Source: Gillisella vitis
GTDB taxonomy: Bacteria; Pseudomonadota; Alphaproteobacteria; Rhizobiales; Rhizobiaceae
Length of the DNA stretch: 64,000 nucleotides
Reading direction: 5' to 3'
Assembly (NCBI RefSeq): GCF_001541345.2
Contig: NZ_LMVL02000003.1
Location: 248,001-312,000, forward strand
Numbering within the stretch: position 1 is the first letter of the stretch; every line of letters starts with the position of its first letter. The position numbers and the translations under genes are program-made. Below are positions 53,643 through 64,000 of this stretch, piece by piece. Below the pieces are notes generated by a model. The model was not told where the DNA came from and made no database searches. It saw only the letters and a list, made by a program, of their open reading frames with translations.

Positions 53643-55724
53643 ATGGCAAAGCTGAAAGTCGACGGTAAGGAGATCGAGGTTCCCGATCATTTCACGCTGC
53701 TTCAGGCGTGCGAGGAGGCGGGTGCTGAAGTTCCGCGTTTTTGTTTCCACGAGCGGCTTTCGGTAGCTGGCAATTGTCGTATGTGCCTTGTTGAGGTGAA
53801 GGGTGGCCCGCCAAAGCCGGCAGCCTCCTGCGCCATGGGCGTCCGCGATATCCGCGGTGGTCCGAATGGCGAGTTGCCTGAAGTCTATACCAATACGCCA
53901 ATGGTCAAGAAGGCGCGTGAAGGGGTGATGGAGTTCCTCCTCATCAACCATCCGCTCGATTGTCCAATCTGTGACCAGGGCGGTGAATGCGACTTGCAGG
54001 ACCAGGCCATGGCCTTCGGTATCGACAGTTCCCGCTATGGCGAGGACAAGCGTGCCGTCGAGGACAAATATATCGGACCGCTGGTCAAGACGGTGATGAA
54101 CCGTTGCATTCACTGCACGCGCTGCGTCCGCTTCACCACCGAAGTGGCTGGCATTGCCGAACTCGGCCTGATTGGTCGTGGCGAGGATGCCGAAATCACT
54201 ACCTATCTCGAACAGGCGATGACCTCGGAATTGCAGGGCAATGTCGTTGATCTCTGCCCGGTCGGTGCGCTGACGTCCAAGCCCTTCGCCTTCACGGCCC
54301 GTCCGTGGGAATTGGGAAAGACCGAATCGGTCGATGTGATGGATGCGCTGGGTTCGGCAATTCGCGTCGATACGCGCGGTCGTGAAGTGATGCGGGTCAT
54401 GCCGCGCGTCAATGATAGCATCAATGAAGAGTGGATTTCCGATAAGAGCCGCTTCATCTGGGACGGATTGAAGACTCAACGTCTGGACCGGCCTTACGTG
54501 CGGCGCAATGGACGTCTCCAGCCAGCAACATGGCCGGAAGCCTTCGCCGAAATCAAGACTGCCGTCTCGGCTACCAACGGCTCGAAGATCGGCGCGATTG
54601 CTGGCGATCTGGCCTCCGTCGAGGAAATGTATGCGCTGAAGGAACTGCTAACCTCGCTTGGTTCCACCAGTTACGATTGTCGCCAGGATGGCACGGCGCT
54701 CGATCCGGCTCTTGGGCGCTCAACCTATATCCTCAACTCGACCATCGAGGGCATCGAGGATGCCGACGCGCTGTTGCTGATCGGTTGCAATCCGCGCCTT
54801 GAAGCGGCGGTCATGAATGCGCGTATCCGCAAGCGGTGGCGTCGTGGTGGCTTCCCGATCGGCGTAATCGGCGAGAACGCCGACCTGCGTTATGATTATA
54901 GCTATCTGGGTGCGGGTACTGATACGCTTTCCGATTTGGTTGCTGGCAAGAACAGCTTCTTTGAGGCTTTGAAGGCGGCTGCCAAGCCCTTGATCATCAT
55001 TGGCCAGGGCGCCTTGACCCGTGGTGACGGCGCTGCCGTGCTGGCTCAGGTCGCAGCGCTTGCTGTTGCCGTCGGTGCGGTCGGCGAAAGCTGGAACGGT
55101 TTCGGTGTTCTGCATACCGCCGCATCGCGCGTCGGTGGCCTCGATCTCGGCTTCGTGCCAGGGCAGGGCGGCAAGACGGCGGCAGAAATGCCTGGTGCAA
55201 TGGATGTTCTCTTCCTGCTTGGTGCCGATGAACTGGATCTGTCGGCCAAGACCGCGAAACTGACAGTCTATATTGGTTCGCATGGCGATAACGGCGCCCA
55301 GAATGCCGATATTATCTTGCCGGCAGCCGCCTATACGGAAAAGTCGGGTACCTGGGTAAACACCGAGGGTCGCGTCCAGCTTGGCAACCGCGCTGGTTTC
55401 GCACCTGGCGAAGCCCGCGAGGACTGGGCTGTGCTGCGCGCGCTTTCGGACGTTCTCGGCAAAAAGCTGCCGTTCGATTCGCTTGGCCAACTGCGCCAGA
55501 AGCTTTATCAGGCCTATCCGCATTTTGCCGCGCTTGACGAGATTGCCGTAGGCAATCCGGCGGAAATCGACGCCTTGGCAAAAAAAGGCGGGAACATGAC
55601 CCAATCCGGGTTTGCGTCTCCGATCAAAGACTTCTATTTGACAAACCCGATTGCACGCGCGTCTGCGGTGATGGCCGAGTGTTCGGCATTGGCCCGCAAT
55701 AATTTCAAGGCTGCGGCAGAGTAA
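53643..55724 (+). CDS. nuoG: NADH-quinone oxidoreductase subunit G
   Basis: The largest peripheral subunit (75 kDa), 693 residues. The [2Fe-2S] N1b ligands are Cys34, Cys45, Cys48, Cys63; the N5 site has His103, Cys107, Cys110, Cys116 ([14 protein letters not shown]); the N4 site starts CIHCTRC (155-161) with the last Cys in [11 protein letters not shown]. The C-terminal part is a molybdopterin-oxidoreductase-like fold without cofactor. A 282-bp gap without a recognisable gene precedes it. GGAAGGCGAAT precedes the ATG. Confidence 0.98.
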   Translation: MAKLKVDGKEIEVPDHFTLLQACEEAGAEVPRFCFHERLSVAGNCRMCLVEVKGGPPKPAASCAMGVRDIRGGPNGELPEVYTNTPMVKKAREGVMEFLLINHPLDCPICDQGGECDLQDQAMAFGIDSSRYGEDKRAVEDKYIGPLVKTVMNRCIHCTRCVRFTTEVAGIAELGLIGRGEDAEITTYLEQAMTSELQGNVVDLCPVGALTSKPFAFTARPWELGKTESVDVMDALGSAIRVDTRGREVMRVMPRVNDSINEEWISDKSRFIWDGLKTQRLDRPYVRRNGRLQPATWPEAFAEIKTAVSATNGSKIGAIAGDLASVEEMYALKELLTSLGSTSYDCRQDGTALDPALGRSTYILNSTIEGIEDADALLLIGCNPRLEAAVMNARIRKRWRRGGFPIGVIGENADLRYDYSYLGAGTDTLSDLVAGKNSFFEALKAAAKPLIIIGQGALTRGDGAAVLAQVAALAVAVGAVGESWNGFGVLHTAASRVGGLDLGFVPGQGGKTAAEMPGAMDVLFLLGADELDLSAKTAKLTVYIGSHGDNGAQNADIILPAAAYTEKSGTWVNTEGRVQLGNRAGFAPGEAREDWAVLRALSDVLGKKLPFDSLGQLRQKLYQAYPHFAALDEIAVGNPAEIDALAKKGGNMTQSGFASPIKDFYLTNPIARASAVMAECSALARNNFKAAAE

Positions 55725-55736
55725 GGGCAAGGGACC

Positions 55737-56780
55737 ATGGACAGTTTCGTTTCTACCTATGTGTGGCCGGCGGCCATCATGATCGGCCAGTCCCTGCTGC
55801 TGCTGGTCTGCCTGCTGGTGTTCATTGCCTATATCCTCTTGGCAGACCGCAAGATCTGGGCGGCGGTACAATTGCGCCGTGGTCCAAATGTGGTGGGTCC
55901 CTGGGGGCTTTTCCAGTCCTTCGCCGACCTTTTGAAATTCGTGTTCAAGGAACCGATCATTCCGGCTGGCGCCAATAAGGCCGTTTTCCTGCTGGCGCCG
56001 TTGGTGGCCGTGACGCTGGCGCTGGCGACCTGGGCGGTTATTCCGCTCAACCAGGGCTGGGTGATTGCCAATATCAATGTCGGCATTCTCTATGTGTTTG
56101 CGATTTCCTCGTTGGAAGTCTACGGCATTATCATGGGGGGCTGGGCGTCCAACTCGAAATACCCGTTCCTTGGTGCGCTGCGCTCTGCGGCGCAGATGGT
56201 CTCCTACGAAGTTTCGATCGGCTTCGTCATCGTCACGGTACTGCTGTGTGCTGGATCTCTGAACCTCACCGACATCGTCAATTCCCAGAACCATGGTCTC
56301 GGCACGATGATGGGCATGCCGTCCTCGCTGCTGGACTGGCATTGGTTATCGCTGTTTCCGATGTTTGTGATCTTCTTCATCTCGGCGCTGGCGGAGACCA
56401 ATCGTCCCCCCTTCGACCTGCCTGAAGCTGAATCCGAACTGGTTGCCGGCTTCATGGTGGAATACGGATCGACCCCTTACATGATGTTCATGCTGGGCGA
56501 GTATGCGGCCATCGTGTTGATGTGCGCCCTGACCACCATCCTGTTCCTGGGTGGCTGGTTGCCGCCGTTGGACATTGCCGTCCTCAACTGGGTGCCTGGC
56601 ATTATCTGGTTCATCCTCAAGGCGACGCTGGTGTTCTTCATGTTCGGCATCACCAAGGCGATCGTTCCGCGCTACCGTTATGACCAGTTGATGCGCCTGG
56701 GCTGGAAAGTGTTCCTGCCGCTGTCGCTGGCCATGGTGGTTATTGTTGCATTCGTGTTGAAGCTGGGGGGCTGGGCATGA
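55737..56780 (+). CDS. nuoH: NADH-quinone oxidoreductase subunit H
   Basis: The ND1-like membrane subunit that links quinone site and proton channels; 347 residues and about eight helices. The quinone-site loops are recognisable: [41 protein letters not shown] and [20 protein letters not shown]. The ATG follows AAGGGACC, 12 bp after nuoG. Confidence 0.98.
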   Translation: MDSFVSTYVWPAAIMIGQSLLLLVCLLVFIAYILLADRKIWAAVQLRRGPNVVGPWGLFQSFADLLKFVFKEPIIPAGANKAVFLLAPLVAVTLALATWAVIPLNQGWVIANINVGILYVFAISSLEVYGIIMGGWASNSKYPFLGALRSAAQMVSYEVSIGFVIVTVLLCAGSLNLTDIVNSQNHGLGTMMGMPSSLLDWHWLSLFPMFVIFFISALAETNRPPFDLPEAESELVAGFMVEYGSTPYMMFMLGEYAAIVLMCALTTILFLGGWLPPLDIAVLNWVPGIIWFILKATLVFFMFGITKAIVPRYRYDQLMRLGWKVFLPLSLAMVVIVAFVLKLGGWA

Positions 56781-56820
56781 GCCTTCACCCCGCAGATTTC
56801 GGCAGAATTGGAGTTTGAAG

Positions 56821-57312
56821 ATGGCAAGTGTTTCCCAGGCTGTCCGCTCGCTGTTTCTGAAAGAGTTCGTCAACGCATTTTTCCTGTCGATGCGTTACTT
56901 TTTCAAGCAGAAGGCGACCGTGAACTATCCGTTTGAGAAAGGCCCCGTTAGCCCGCGCTTTCGCGGCGAGCATGCGTTGCGCCGCTATCCAAATGGCGAG
57001 GAACGTTGCATTGCCTGCAAATTATGCGAGGCGATCTGTCCGGCCCAGGCGATTACCATCGAAGCCGGCCCACGCCGCAACGATGGCACGCGCCGCACGG
57101 TTCGTTACGATATCGACATGGTAAAATGCATCTATTGCGGCTTCTGTCAGGAAGCCTGCCCGGTCGATGCGATCGTCGAAGGTCCGAATTTCGAATTCTC
57201 GACGGAATCACGCGAAGAACTCTATTTCGACAAGGCCAAGCTTCTGGCCAATGGAGATCGGTGGGAGCGGGAAATTGCGCGCAATCTTGCGCAGGATGCT
57301 CCCTACCGCTGA
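56821..57312 (+). CDS. nuoI: NADH-quinone oxidoreductase subunit I
   Basis: A ferredoxin-like subunit with clusters N6a and N6b; 163 residues. Two CxxCxxCxxxCP motifs: [12 protein letters not shown] (Cys63, 66, 69, 73) and [12 protein letters not shown] (Cys103, 106, 109, 113). An N-terminal amphipathic segment ([19 protein letters not shown]) associates with the membrane arm. The ATG at 56821 has GGAG seven bases upstream; a TTG two codons earlier is not needed. Confidence 0.98.
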   Translation: MASVSQAVRSLFLKEFVNAFFLSMRYFFKQKATVNYPFEKGPVSPRFRGEHALRRYPNGEERCIACKLCEAICPAQAITIEAGPRRNDGTRRTVRYDIDMVKCIYCGFCQEACPVDAIVEGPNFEFSTESREELYFDKAKLLANGDRWEREIARNLAQDAPYR

Positions 57313-57466
57313 GATCGTCTTTTGAGGAAACCGATGGCGGTTGGGCAAGATCTGTCCGTCCCGGTTTGAAATTGAAACGAAATGCATGGCTGGTCCGGCC
57401 CGGGCCACTGGCATTTCATGGGACACGGCCGCGCCGCGCTCCTGGGGAAGATGAAAAGGCACCATC

Positions 57467-58081
57467 ATGGGTCTTCAGGCAATCTTTTTCTACCTTTTCG
57501 CCTTTGTCGCGATTGCGTCGGCGTTCATGGTTATTTCGTCACGCAATCCGGTTCATTCGGTTTTGTTCCTCATCCTCACCTTCGTCAACGCGGCTGGTCT
57601 GTTCATGCTGACGGGTGCCGAGTTCCTGGCGATGATCCTGCTGGTCGTCTATGTCGGCGCGGTTGCAGTGCTTTTCCTGTTCGTGGTGATGATGCTGGAC
57701 ATCGACTTCACGGAATTGAGGGCAGGGGCTTCGAAACATGGTCCCCTGGCGGCCTTGATCGGTGCCATCGTTGCAGCTGAACTGATCTTCGTGATTGGCG
57801 GCTCGGTCATTTCGCCTGCTGCTAAGCAGGCGATCACCATGCCGATCCCCGCGCTGGCGGACCGTCAGAACACGGCGGCACTCGGCGATGTGCTCTATAC
57901 CAATTATGTCTTCTTCTTCCAAATTGCCGGCCTTGTGCTGCTGGTGGCCATGATCGGCGCGATTGTGCTGACGTTGCGTCACCGCCAGCACATCAAGCGG
58001 CAGAATATTGCACACCAGGTTGCACGTGGACCGGCGACTGCCATCAAGGTGGTCAAGGTCAAGCCCGGCCAGGGCATCTGA
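57467..58081 (+). CDS. nuoJ: NADH-quinone oxidoreductase subunit J
   Basis: The ND6-like membrane subunit, 204 residues, about five helices. SRNPVHSVLFLILTFVNAAG, ALFLMLTG-like FMLTGAEFLAMILLVVYVGAVAVLFLF (read in two parts) and a final VLLVAMIGAIVLTLRHR are conserved. It includes the pi-bulge helix region used in conformational coupling. A 154-bp spacer of unknown content separates it from nuoI. AAAAGGC precedes the ATG. Confidence 0.96.
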   Translation: MGLQAIFFYLFAFVAIASAFMVISSRNPVHSVLFLILTFVNAAGLFMLTGAEFLAMILLVVYVGAVAVLFLFVVMMLDIDFTELRAGASKHGPLAALIGAIVAAELIFVIGGSVISPAAKQAITMPIPALADRQNTAALGDVLYTNYVFFFQIAGLVLLVAMIGAIVLTLRHRQHIKRQNIAHQVARGPATAIKVVKVKPGQGI

Positions 58082-58113
58082 GCTGAAGGCAAGGGATCTC
58101 AAGGAAACGAACA

Positions 58114-58422
58114 ATGGAAATCGGACTTTCCCATTATCTCACCGTCAGCGCGATCCTGTTCATGCTGGGCGTCTTCGGTATCTTCCTGAACCGAAAGAAC
58201 ATCATCGTTATCCTGATGTCGGTGGAACTCATTCTTCTAGCGGTCAACGTCAACATGGTGGCCTTCTCGGCATTCCTCAATGATATCGTCGGCCAGGTTT
58301 TCGCGCTGTTTATCCTGACCGTCGCGGCTGCGGAAGCCGCGATCGGCCTTGCTATCCTCGTTGTCTTCTACCGCAACCGCGGATCGATCGCCGTTGAAGA
58401 CGTCAACATGATGAAGGGCTGA
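58114..58422 (+). CDS. nuoK: NADH-quinone oxidoreductase subunit K
   Basis: The ND4L-like subunit with three helices, 102 residues, the usual length. Conserved acidic residues for proton transfer are in [19 protein letters not shown] (Glu near 36) and [17 protein letters not shown] (Glu near 72). It starts 32 bp after nuoJ; AAGGAAACGAACA precedes the ATG. The stop is 7 bp before nuoL. Confidence 0.97.
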   Translation: MEIGLSHYLTVSAILFMLGVFGIFLNRKNIIVILMSVELILLAVNVNMVAFSAFLNDIVGQVFALFILTVAAAEAAIGLAILVVFYRNRGSIAVEDVNMMKG

Positions 58423-58429
58423 TACGGCT

Positions 58430-60421
58430 ATGCTATTGTATAAGACAATCGTCTTTCTTCCGCTGCTTGGCGCGCTCATCGCCGGCCTGTTCGGTCGCCA
58501 GATCGGCGCCAAGGCATCGGAATTCATCACCACCGGCTTCATGGTGCTGACTGCTGCCCTGTCCTGGTACGTGTTCATCTCGGTCGGGTTCGGTCATTCG
58601 GAATTGATCAAGGTCCCCGTGCTGCGCTGGATCCAGGTCGGCGGCATCGACGTTGAATGGGCGTTGAGGATCGACACGCTGACAGCGGTCATGCTGGTGG
58701 TGGTCAACAGCGTCTCGACGCTGGTGCATCTCTATTCCATCGGCTACATGCATCACGATCCGCATCGTCCGCGCTTCTTCAGCTATCTGTCGCTGTTTAC
58801 CTTCGCAATGTTGATGCTGGTCACGTCAGACAATCTCCTGCAGATGTTCTTCGGCTGGGAAGGCGTCGGTCTGGCCTCTTATCTGCTGATCGGTTTCTGG
58901 TTCAAGAAACCGTCTGCAACGGCTGCTGCCATGAAAGCCTTCATCGTCAACCGTGTCGGCGACTTTGGCTTTATTCTCGGCATCGCCACGCTGTTCGTGC
59001 TGTTCGGTTCGATCAATTTCGAGACGATCTTCGCTTCGGCTCAGACATATCTGCCGGCTGAAGGCGCACCTGCCGGTGACGCTGTCATTAATCTGTTCGG
59101 TATGCATCTCGACAAGGGCCATGCGGTCACCGCAGCCTGCCTGCTGCTGTTCATGGGCGCCATGGGTAAGTCGGCACAGTTCCTGCTGCATACCTGGCTG
59201 CCGGATGCGATGGAGGGGCCGACACCGGTTTCGGCGCTGATCCACGCGGCAACCATGGTCACCGCCGGTGTCTTCCTCGTTGCCCGCATGTCGCCGGTCT
59301 TCGAACTGTCGCCAGATGCCCTGACGGTCGTCACCATCGTCGGTGCGATCACGGCGTTCTTCGCGGCCACCGTCGGTCTCGTGCAGAACGACATCAAGCG
59401 GGTGATTGCCTATTCGACCTGCTCGCAGCTCGGTTACATGTTCGTGGCGCTTGGCGTCGGTGCTTATGGCGCGGCCATTTTCCACCTGTTCACGCACGCA
59501 TTCTTTAAGGCCCTGCTGTTCCTTGGTGCCGGTTCGGTCATTCATGCCGTTGATGGCGAACAGGACATGCGTCACATGGGGGGCTTACGCAAACATATCC
59601 CAGTGACCTTCTGGGCGATGACCATCGGCAATCTGGCGCTGACTGGTGTCGGCATTCCGGGAACGATGATCGGTACGGCAGGCTTTTTCTCCAAGGATGC
59701 GATTATCGAATCCTCCTTTGCCGCTGGCACAGGTGTTTCAACCTTTGCCTTCGTGCTTCTGGTCATTGCCGCCCTGTTCACCAGCTTCTATTCCTGGCGC
59801 CTGGCGTTCATGACCTTCTTCGGCAAGCCGCGCGCCTCGCACGAAGTCATGCATCATGTGCATGAATCGCCTCAGGTCATGCTGGTGCCGCTTTACTTGC
59901 TGACCGCTGGTGCCTTGTTCGCAGGCTTTATCTTCCATGACTACTTCTTCGGCGAAGCCTATGCCGAGTTCTGGAAGGGGGCGTTGTTTACCGGTGCGCA
60001 TAATGAAGTCCTCCACGAGGTCCATCACGTTCCGACCTGGGTGAAGCTCAGCCCGTTTGTTGCTATGCTCGTCGGCCTGGTCACCGCTTGGTACATGTAT
60101 ATCAAGTCGCCGGAAACGCCGAAGAAGCTGGCGCAAAGCCAGTGGCTTCTCTACCAATTCCTGCTCAACAAGTGGTATTTCGACGAGCTTTATGACTTCC
60201 TCTTCGTACGCTCCGCCAAGGCGCTTGGCCGGTTCCTGTGGAAGAAGGGCGATGTGGCCACCATTGATGCTTATGGCCCGAACGGCGTTGCTGCCGGGGT
60301 TGCAGGTCTGACGCAGCGGGTTGTCCGGCTGCAATCCGGCTATCTCTACCACTATGCGTTCGCAATGCTGCTCGGAATTGCAGCGCTTATTACCTGGATG
60401 ATGCTCGGGAGTTCGATCTGA
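58430..60421 (+). CDS. nuoL: NADH-quinone oxidoreductase subunit L
   Basis: The distal antiporter-like proton channel (ND5), 663 residues with about 16 helices and the long lateral helix at the C-terminus. Key blocks are [17 protein letters not shown] (conserved Glu), [20 protein letters not shown], and [20 protein letters not shown] (Lys of the channel). The last base overlaps the nuoM ATG (ATGA), giving coupled translation. Confidence 0.98.
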   Translation: MLLYKTIVFLPLLGALIAGLFGRQIGAKASEFITTGFMVLTAALSWYVFISVGFGHSELIKVPVLRWIQVGGIDVEWALRIDTLTAVMLVVVNSVSTLVHLYSIGYMHHDPHRPRFFSYLSLFTFAMLMLVTSDNLLQMFFGWEGVGLASYLLIGFWFKKPSATAAAMKAFIVNRVGDFGFILGIATLFVLFGSINFETIFASAQTYLPAEGAPAGDAVINLFGMHLDKGHAVTAACLLLFMGAMGKSAQFLLHTWLPDAMEGPTPVSALIHAATMVTAGVFLVARMSPVFELSPDALTVVTIVGAITAFFAATVGLVQNDIKRVIAYSTCSQLGYMFVALGVGAYGAAIFHLFTHAFFKALLFLGAGSVIHAVDGEQDMRHMGGLRKHIPVTFWAMTIGNLALTGVGIPGTMIGTAGFFSKDAIIESSFAAGTGVSTFAFVLLVIAALFTSFYSWRLAFMTFFGKPRASHEVMHHVHESPQVMLVPLYLLTAGALFAGFIFHDYFFGEAYAEFWKGALFTGAHNEVLHEVHHVPTWVKLSPFVAMLVGLVTAWYMYIKSPETPKKLAQSQWLLYQFLLNKWYFDELYDFLFVRSAKALGRFLWKKGDVATIDAYGPNGVAAGVAGLTQRVVRLQSGYLYHYAFAMLLGIAALITWMMLGSSI

Positions 60422-61932
60422 TGACCGATTGGCCAATTCTTTCAACGGTCACCTTTCTGCCGCTGGTCGGGGTTGCCCTGCTGCTGCTGATGAATGGCGA
60501 CACCACATCCGGACGCCGGAACGTTCTCAACATTTCGTTGTTGACCACGGTCGCGACCTTCATTGTTTCGCTTTTCGTCTGGATTGGCTTCGATAACGCC
60601 AATCCAGGCTTCCAGATGGTGGAAAATCATCCCTGGCTCGGCACCGGCATTGCCTATCACCTCGGCGTCGATGGCATTTCCATGCTGTTCGTGGTGTTGA
60701 CGGCATTCCTTATGCCGTTCTGCGTGCTCGCCAGCTGGACGTCAGTGCAGAAGCGGATCAAGGAATACATGATCGCCTTCCTCATCCTTGAAGTGATGAT
60801 GATCGGCGTGTTCGTGTCGCTCGATATCGTGCTGTTCTACGTGTTCTTCGAAGCTGGCCTGATCCCGATGTTCATCATCATCGGCGTTTGGGGTGGCAAG
60901 GATCGCGTCTACGCTTCCTATAAGTTCTTCCTCTATACGCTGCTCGGCTCGGTGCTGATGATGCTGGCGATCATGGCGATGTACTGGGATGCTGGCACGA
61001 CCGATATCGCGGCGCTTCTGGCTCATAAATTCCCGCCGCATTTGCAGACGGTGCTATGGCTGGCCTTCTTTGCATCCTTTGCGGTGAAGATGCCGATGTG
61101 GCCTGTCCATACTTGGCTTCCCGATGCCCACGTGCAGGCGCCGACCGCTGGCTCTGTCATTCTGGCAGGGATCATGCTGAAGCTCGGCGGTTATGGGTTC
61201 ATTCGCTTTTCGCTGGCGATGTTTCCGCTAGCCTCTGACTATTTCGCACCTGCGGTCTTTGCCCTCTCGGTCATTGCCATCATCTACACCTCGTTGGTGG
61301 CGCTGATGCAGGAGGATATGAAGAAGCTGATTGCCTATTCCTCCATTGCGCATATGGGCTATGTGACAATGGGTATCTTTGCTGCCAATACCCAAGGCTT
61401 GCAGGGTGCAGTTTTCCAGATGATCAGCCACGGCTTTGTCTCAAGCGCCCTGTTTCTCTGCGTCGGCGTGATCTATGACCGCATGCATACCCGCGAAATC
61501 GCCGCCTATGGCGGTCTCGCCAACAATATGCCGAAATACGCGCTGGCCTTCATGATTTTCACCATGGCCAATGTCGGCTTGCCTGGCACCTCGGGCTTTA
61601 TCGGCGAATTCCTGACGCTGATTGGTGCGTTCCGGGCCAATAGCTGGGTGGCATTGTTTGCCGCCACCGGCGTTATCCTGTCGGCGGCCTACGCGCTCTG
61701 GCTCTATCGCCGGGTCGTTTTCGGGGCACTGGACAAGGAGAGCCTGAAAGCGCTTCTCGATCTGTCGTTCCGCGAAAAGGTCACGCTTTATCCGTTGATC
61801 GCGCTCACCATCCTGTTCGGTGTCTATCCGGCCCCGATCTTTGACGTGACGACGGCCTCGGTGGATGCGCTTTTGAATAACTACACCGCTGCTCTGCAGG
61901 CTGCGCAAAATGTTGCGCTCCTGGTGAACTGA
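60421..61932 (+). CDS. nuoM: NADH-quinone oxidoreductase subunit M
   Basis: The ND4-type antiporter-like proton channel, 503 residues, about 14 helices. [20 protein letters not shown] (conserved Glu), [20 protein letters not shown] (Lys/His region upstream in VKMPMW) and [20 protein letters not shown] are diagnostic. It begins within the nuoL stop and ends 17 bp before nuoN. Confidence 0.98.
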   Translation: MTDWPILSTVTFLPLVGVALLLLMNGDTTSGRRNVLNISLLTTVATFIVSLFVWIGFDNANPGFQMVENHPWLGTGIAYHLGVDGISMLFVVLTAFLMPFCVLASWTSVQKRIKEYMIAFLILEVMMIGVFVSLDIVLFYVFFEAGLIPMFIIIGVWGGKDRVYASYKFFLYTLLGSVLMMLAIMAMYWDAGTTDIAALLAHKFPPHLQTVLWLAFFASFAVKMPMWPVHTWLPDAHVQAPTAGSVILAGIMLKLGGYGFIRFSLAMFPLASDYFAPAVFALSVIAIIYTSLVALMQEDMKKLIAYSSIAHMGYVTMGIFAANTQGLQGAVFQMISHGFVSSALFLCVGVIYDRMHTREIAAYGGLANNMPKYALAFMIFTMANVGLPGTSGFIGEFLTLIGAFRANSWVALFAATGVILSAAYALWLYRRVVFGALDKESLKALLDLSFREKVTLYPLIALTILFGVYPAPIFDVTTASVDALLNNYTAALQAAQNVALLVN

Positions 61933-61949
61933 CGACAGGATCATTGGAC

Positions 61950-63389
61950 ATGAATGCTGAAACTCTCCTTGCAAGCCTGCATCTCGTCACGCCGGAGCTT
62001 CTGCTTGCGGTTGGCGCGCTGGTATTGCTGATGATCGGCGTGTTCACCAACAAGACCTCGTTGGTGACAGGCCTGGCTGTGGCGCTTCTGGCCGCCGCCT
62101 GCGCGTGGATCCTGTTGATGCCCGCCGATGGTGTCGCCTTCGGCGGGGCCTATATCTCTGACGGCTATGCGCGTTTCATGAAGGTCCTGGCCCTGATTGG
62201 TTCCATCACCACCATGGTGATGGCGGTCGGTCAGGCACGCTCCAACGATCTCGACAAGTTCGAGTTTCCGGTCTTGTTGGTGCTGGCGACGCTGGGCATT
62301 CTGTTGATGATCTCGGCCAATAGCCTGATCTCTCTTTATATGTCGCTGGAACTCCAGTCTCTGGCGCTCTACGTCATCGCCGCCATGAACCGCGACAGCG
62401 CGCGGTCTTCGGAAGCTGGCCTGAAATATTTCGTGCTTGGTGCCCTGTCGTCAGGCATGTTGCTCTACGGCATGTCTCTGGTCTACGGCTTTACCGGCAA
62501 TGTGGAGTTCGACAAAATCGCTGCCGTCCTGGCTGCTGGTCACACCAATCTCGGACTTATTTTCGGTCTGGTCTTCGTGCTCGCCGGTCTCGCCTTCAAG
62601 ATTTCCGCCGTTCCCTTTCATATGTGGACACCGGATGTTTACGAAGGCGCGCCGACCCCCGTCACGGCCTTTCTTGCTGCCGCCCCAAAAGTTGGCGCCA
62701 TGGCGATCCTGGTGCGCATCGTCATCGACGCCTTCCAGCCGATCACCGCTGAATGGCAGCAGATCGTCGTGTTCATTGCGATCGCCTCCATGGTTTTGGG
62801 TTCGGTTGCCGCCATCGGTCAACGCAATATCAAGCGCCTGATGGCCTATTCCTCCATTGGTCATATGGGGTACGCTCTGGTCGGCCTGGCCGCTGGTTCC
62901 AAGCAGGGCATCGAGGGCGTTCTGCTCTATATGCTGATCTACCTGATCATGAACCTCGGTACCTTCGCCTGCATCATGGCGATGCGGACCAAGGAGGGGG
63001 AGGCGCTCGAAACAGTGGATGATCTGGCTGGTCTGTCGCAGACCCGTCCGTTCATGGCCTTCGTTCTGACGGCACTGATGTTCTCGCTGGCCGGCATTCC
63101 GCCGCTCGCTGGCTTCTTCGGGAAGTATTTCGTCTTCCTGGCCGCTATCGAGGCACATCTCTATGCCCTGGCGATTATCGGCGTTCTGGCCTCGGTTATC
63201 GGCGCCTACTACTACCTGCGCCTCGTCAAGGTCATGTGGTTCGATGATGCCAAGATCGAGTTTGCCGCGACGTCTGGCACGTTGCGGGTGGTCTTTGGCC
63301 TGTCCGGTCTGTTCGTCATTGCCTATGTGTTGATCGGTGGACCGATCGGCAGTGCGGCGTCGGCAGCGGCAGCGACCTTGTTCCGTTGA
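61950..63389 (+). CDS. nuoN: NADH-quinone oxidoreductase subunit N
   Basis: The ND2-type antiporter-like proton channel, 479 residues, about 14 helices. [20 protein letters not shown] (conserved Glu), [20 protein letters not shown] (Lys) and [20 protein letters not shown] (Lys) are typical. ATG 61950 is preferred over a TTG two codons upstream. The stop overlaps the TTG start of birA. It completes the 14-gene set nuoA-N. Confidence 0.97.
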   Translation: MNAETLLASLHLVTPELLLAVGALVLLMIGVFTNKTSLVTGLAVALLAAACAWILLMPADGVAFGGAYISDGYARFMKVLALIGSITTMVMAVGQARSNDLDKFEFPVLLVLATLGILLMISANSLISLYMSLELQSLALYVIAAMNRDSARSSEAGLKYFVLGALSSGMLLYGMSLVYGFTGNVEFDKIAAVLAAGHTNLGLIFGLVFVLAGLAFKISAVPFHMWTPDVYEGAPTPVTAFLAAAPKVGAMAILVRIVIDAFQPITAEWQQIVVFIAIASMVLGSVAAIGQRNIKRLMAYSSIGHMGYALVGLAAGSKQGIEGVLLYMLIYLIMNLGTFACIMAMRTKEGEALETVDDLAGLSQTRPFMAFVLTALMFSLAGIPPLAGFFGKYFVFLAAIEAHLYALAIIGVLASVIGAYYYLRLVKVMWFDDAKIEFAATSGTLRVVFGLSGLFVIAYVLIGGPIGSAASAAAATLFR

Positions 63390-64000
63390 GCGACTATTCC
63401 ACCCATCGTCGGAAGGCGCTCGACGCCTTCCGACATATTGCGCTGGACGAGGTGGATTCCACCAACCAGCAATGCCTGATCAGGGCCCGTGACGGTGATC
63501 CGGGAAATCTCTGGATCACGGCCAACCGTCAGACAGGTGGCCGGGGGCGTCGTGGCAGGCCTTGGGCCTCGGAGCCTGGCAATCTCTATAGCTCTCTTTT
63601 ATTGATCGATCCGGCGCCTTTGGCCGATTTGGCCTCGCTGCCGCTGGCCGTGGCCGTGGCCGTGCATGATGCGATTGGCGTTGTATTGCCGTCGGGTGCG
63701 CCGCCTCTGGAAATCAAATGGCCGAATGATGTGCTGATTGGTCGTGCCAAAACCTCCGGCATTCTGCTGGAAGCGGAGCGGACCCCGGATGGTCGCAATG
63801 CCCTGGTTATCGGCATTGGCATCAATCTTCTTTTTAAACCCACTGAAACGCCGTATCCTACGGCCTCGCTCGCCGAACATGGCGCAACCGTTACACCTGA
63901 TGAGCTTTTCACGCATCTTTTCGCTGCCATGGCGGATGCCTTGGCGCTCTGGGATCGGGGCCGTGGCGTCAAGGCCGTAATGCAGCGCTGGCGGCATGTC
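63386..64000 (+). CDS. birA: Biotin--[acetyl-CoA carboxylase] ligase (3' end cut by window)
   Basis: Attaches biotin to the carrier protein of acetyl-CoA carboxylase and related enzymes. The frame is open to the window end (205 codons visible). Markers are [13 protein letters not shown], the biotinyl-AMP loop [17 protein letters not shown] and [10 protein letters not shown], then [10 protein letters not shown]. It lacks the N-terminal DNA-binding HTH of E. coli BirA, so it is a ligase only and not a repressor. It starts with TTG overlapping the nuoN TGA (TTGA), a coupling also seen in other rhizobia. Confidence 0.93.
   Translation, partial: MSDYSTHRRKALDAFRHIALDEVDSTNQQCLIRARDGDPGNLWITANRQTGGRGRRGRPWASEPGNLYSSLLLIDPAPLADLASLPLAVAVAVHDAIGVVLPSGAPPLEIKWPNDVLIGRAKTSGILLEAERTPDGRNALVIGIGINLLFKPTETPYPTASLAEHGATVTPDELFTHLFAAMADALALWDRGRGVKAVMQRWRHV

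Noticed and set aside
54720..56342. 540-codon open frame on the minus strand opposite nuoG/nuoH
   Set aside because: It is antisense to two well-conserved genes, its product is rich in Arg, His and Gln with no domain, and such long antisense frames are expected in GC-rich codon-biased DNA.

Overview
The window is a GC-rich chromosomal segment of an alphaproteobacterium of the family Rhizobiaceae, most like the Agrobacterium/Allorhizobium/Rhizobium group. Four things point there: the gene order plsX-fabH-ihfA-merR, the order clpP-clpX-lon-hupB-tRNAs-nuoA..N-birA, COX15-type heme A synthase, and intergenic palindromes of the rhizobial kind. Nothing looks like a plasmid, prophage, insertion sequence or CRISPR array. 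The first gene (plsX) and the last gene (birA) are cut by the window edges.

Layout. 1-3185: fatty acid/phospholipid genes plsX and fabH, then ihfA and a MerR-type regulator. 3194-8120: small hypotheticals, a PRC-barrel protein, an orphan two-PAS HisKA_2 histidine kinase, tRNA-Pro(GGG), a PHB-depolymerase-family esterase and a one-helix membrane peptide. 8232-17794: a Wzy-type polysaccharide cluster (two GT4 glycosyltransferases, polymerase, initiating phosphosugar transferase, Wza-like lipoprotein, Wzc/GumC-like co-polymerase with a degenerate kinase domain, CelD-like acetyltransferase). Its content and position suggest the unipolar/holdfast-type adhesin of rhizobia. 17869-25410: DUF2842, ctaA, a LigB-type dioxygenase, an APH-like kinase, argC, speB, two tandem paralogous glycosyltransferase-like genes of identical length, and an ABM-domain protein. 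25504-26492: rpsI and rplM with a clear terminator.

26493-27757 is a long gene-poor gap with a perfect CRP-type half-site pair and dispersed repeats. 27758-35204: two CoA-binding paralogs, a small secreted protein, metY, a metallophosphoesterase, a cupin, a cytochrome P450 and a diguanylate cyclase. 35457-41444: the proteostasis block clpP, clpX, lon, with hupB. 41578-46345: DUF2256, an MFS_2 transporter, and a hydroxycinnamate module (MarR regulator, acyl-CoA synthetase, hydroxycinnamoyl-CoA hydratase/lyase) with a candidate operator. 46436-47221: tRNA-Val(TAC) and two tRNA-Asp(GTC) genes. 47446-63389: the complete 14-gene nuo operon for respiratory complex I, carrying two accessory genes (a 79-aa ORF between nuoD and nuoE, and a helix-hairpin-helix protein between nuoF and nuoG). 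birA overlaps the end of nuoN.

Most of the window is conserved core genome. The points most worth a second look are the pseudo-kinase form of the Wzc-like protein, the tandem duplicated glycosyltransferase-like pair, the two extra genes plus the NuoE tail inside the nuo operon, the perfect intergenic palindromes (one supplies the stop codon of a gene), the CRP-like site in the orphan gap, and the hydroxycinnamate operon with a substituted active-site position. I did not find a strong case for an entirely new multi-gene system.
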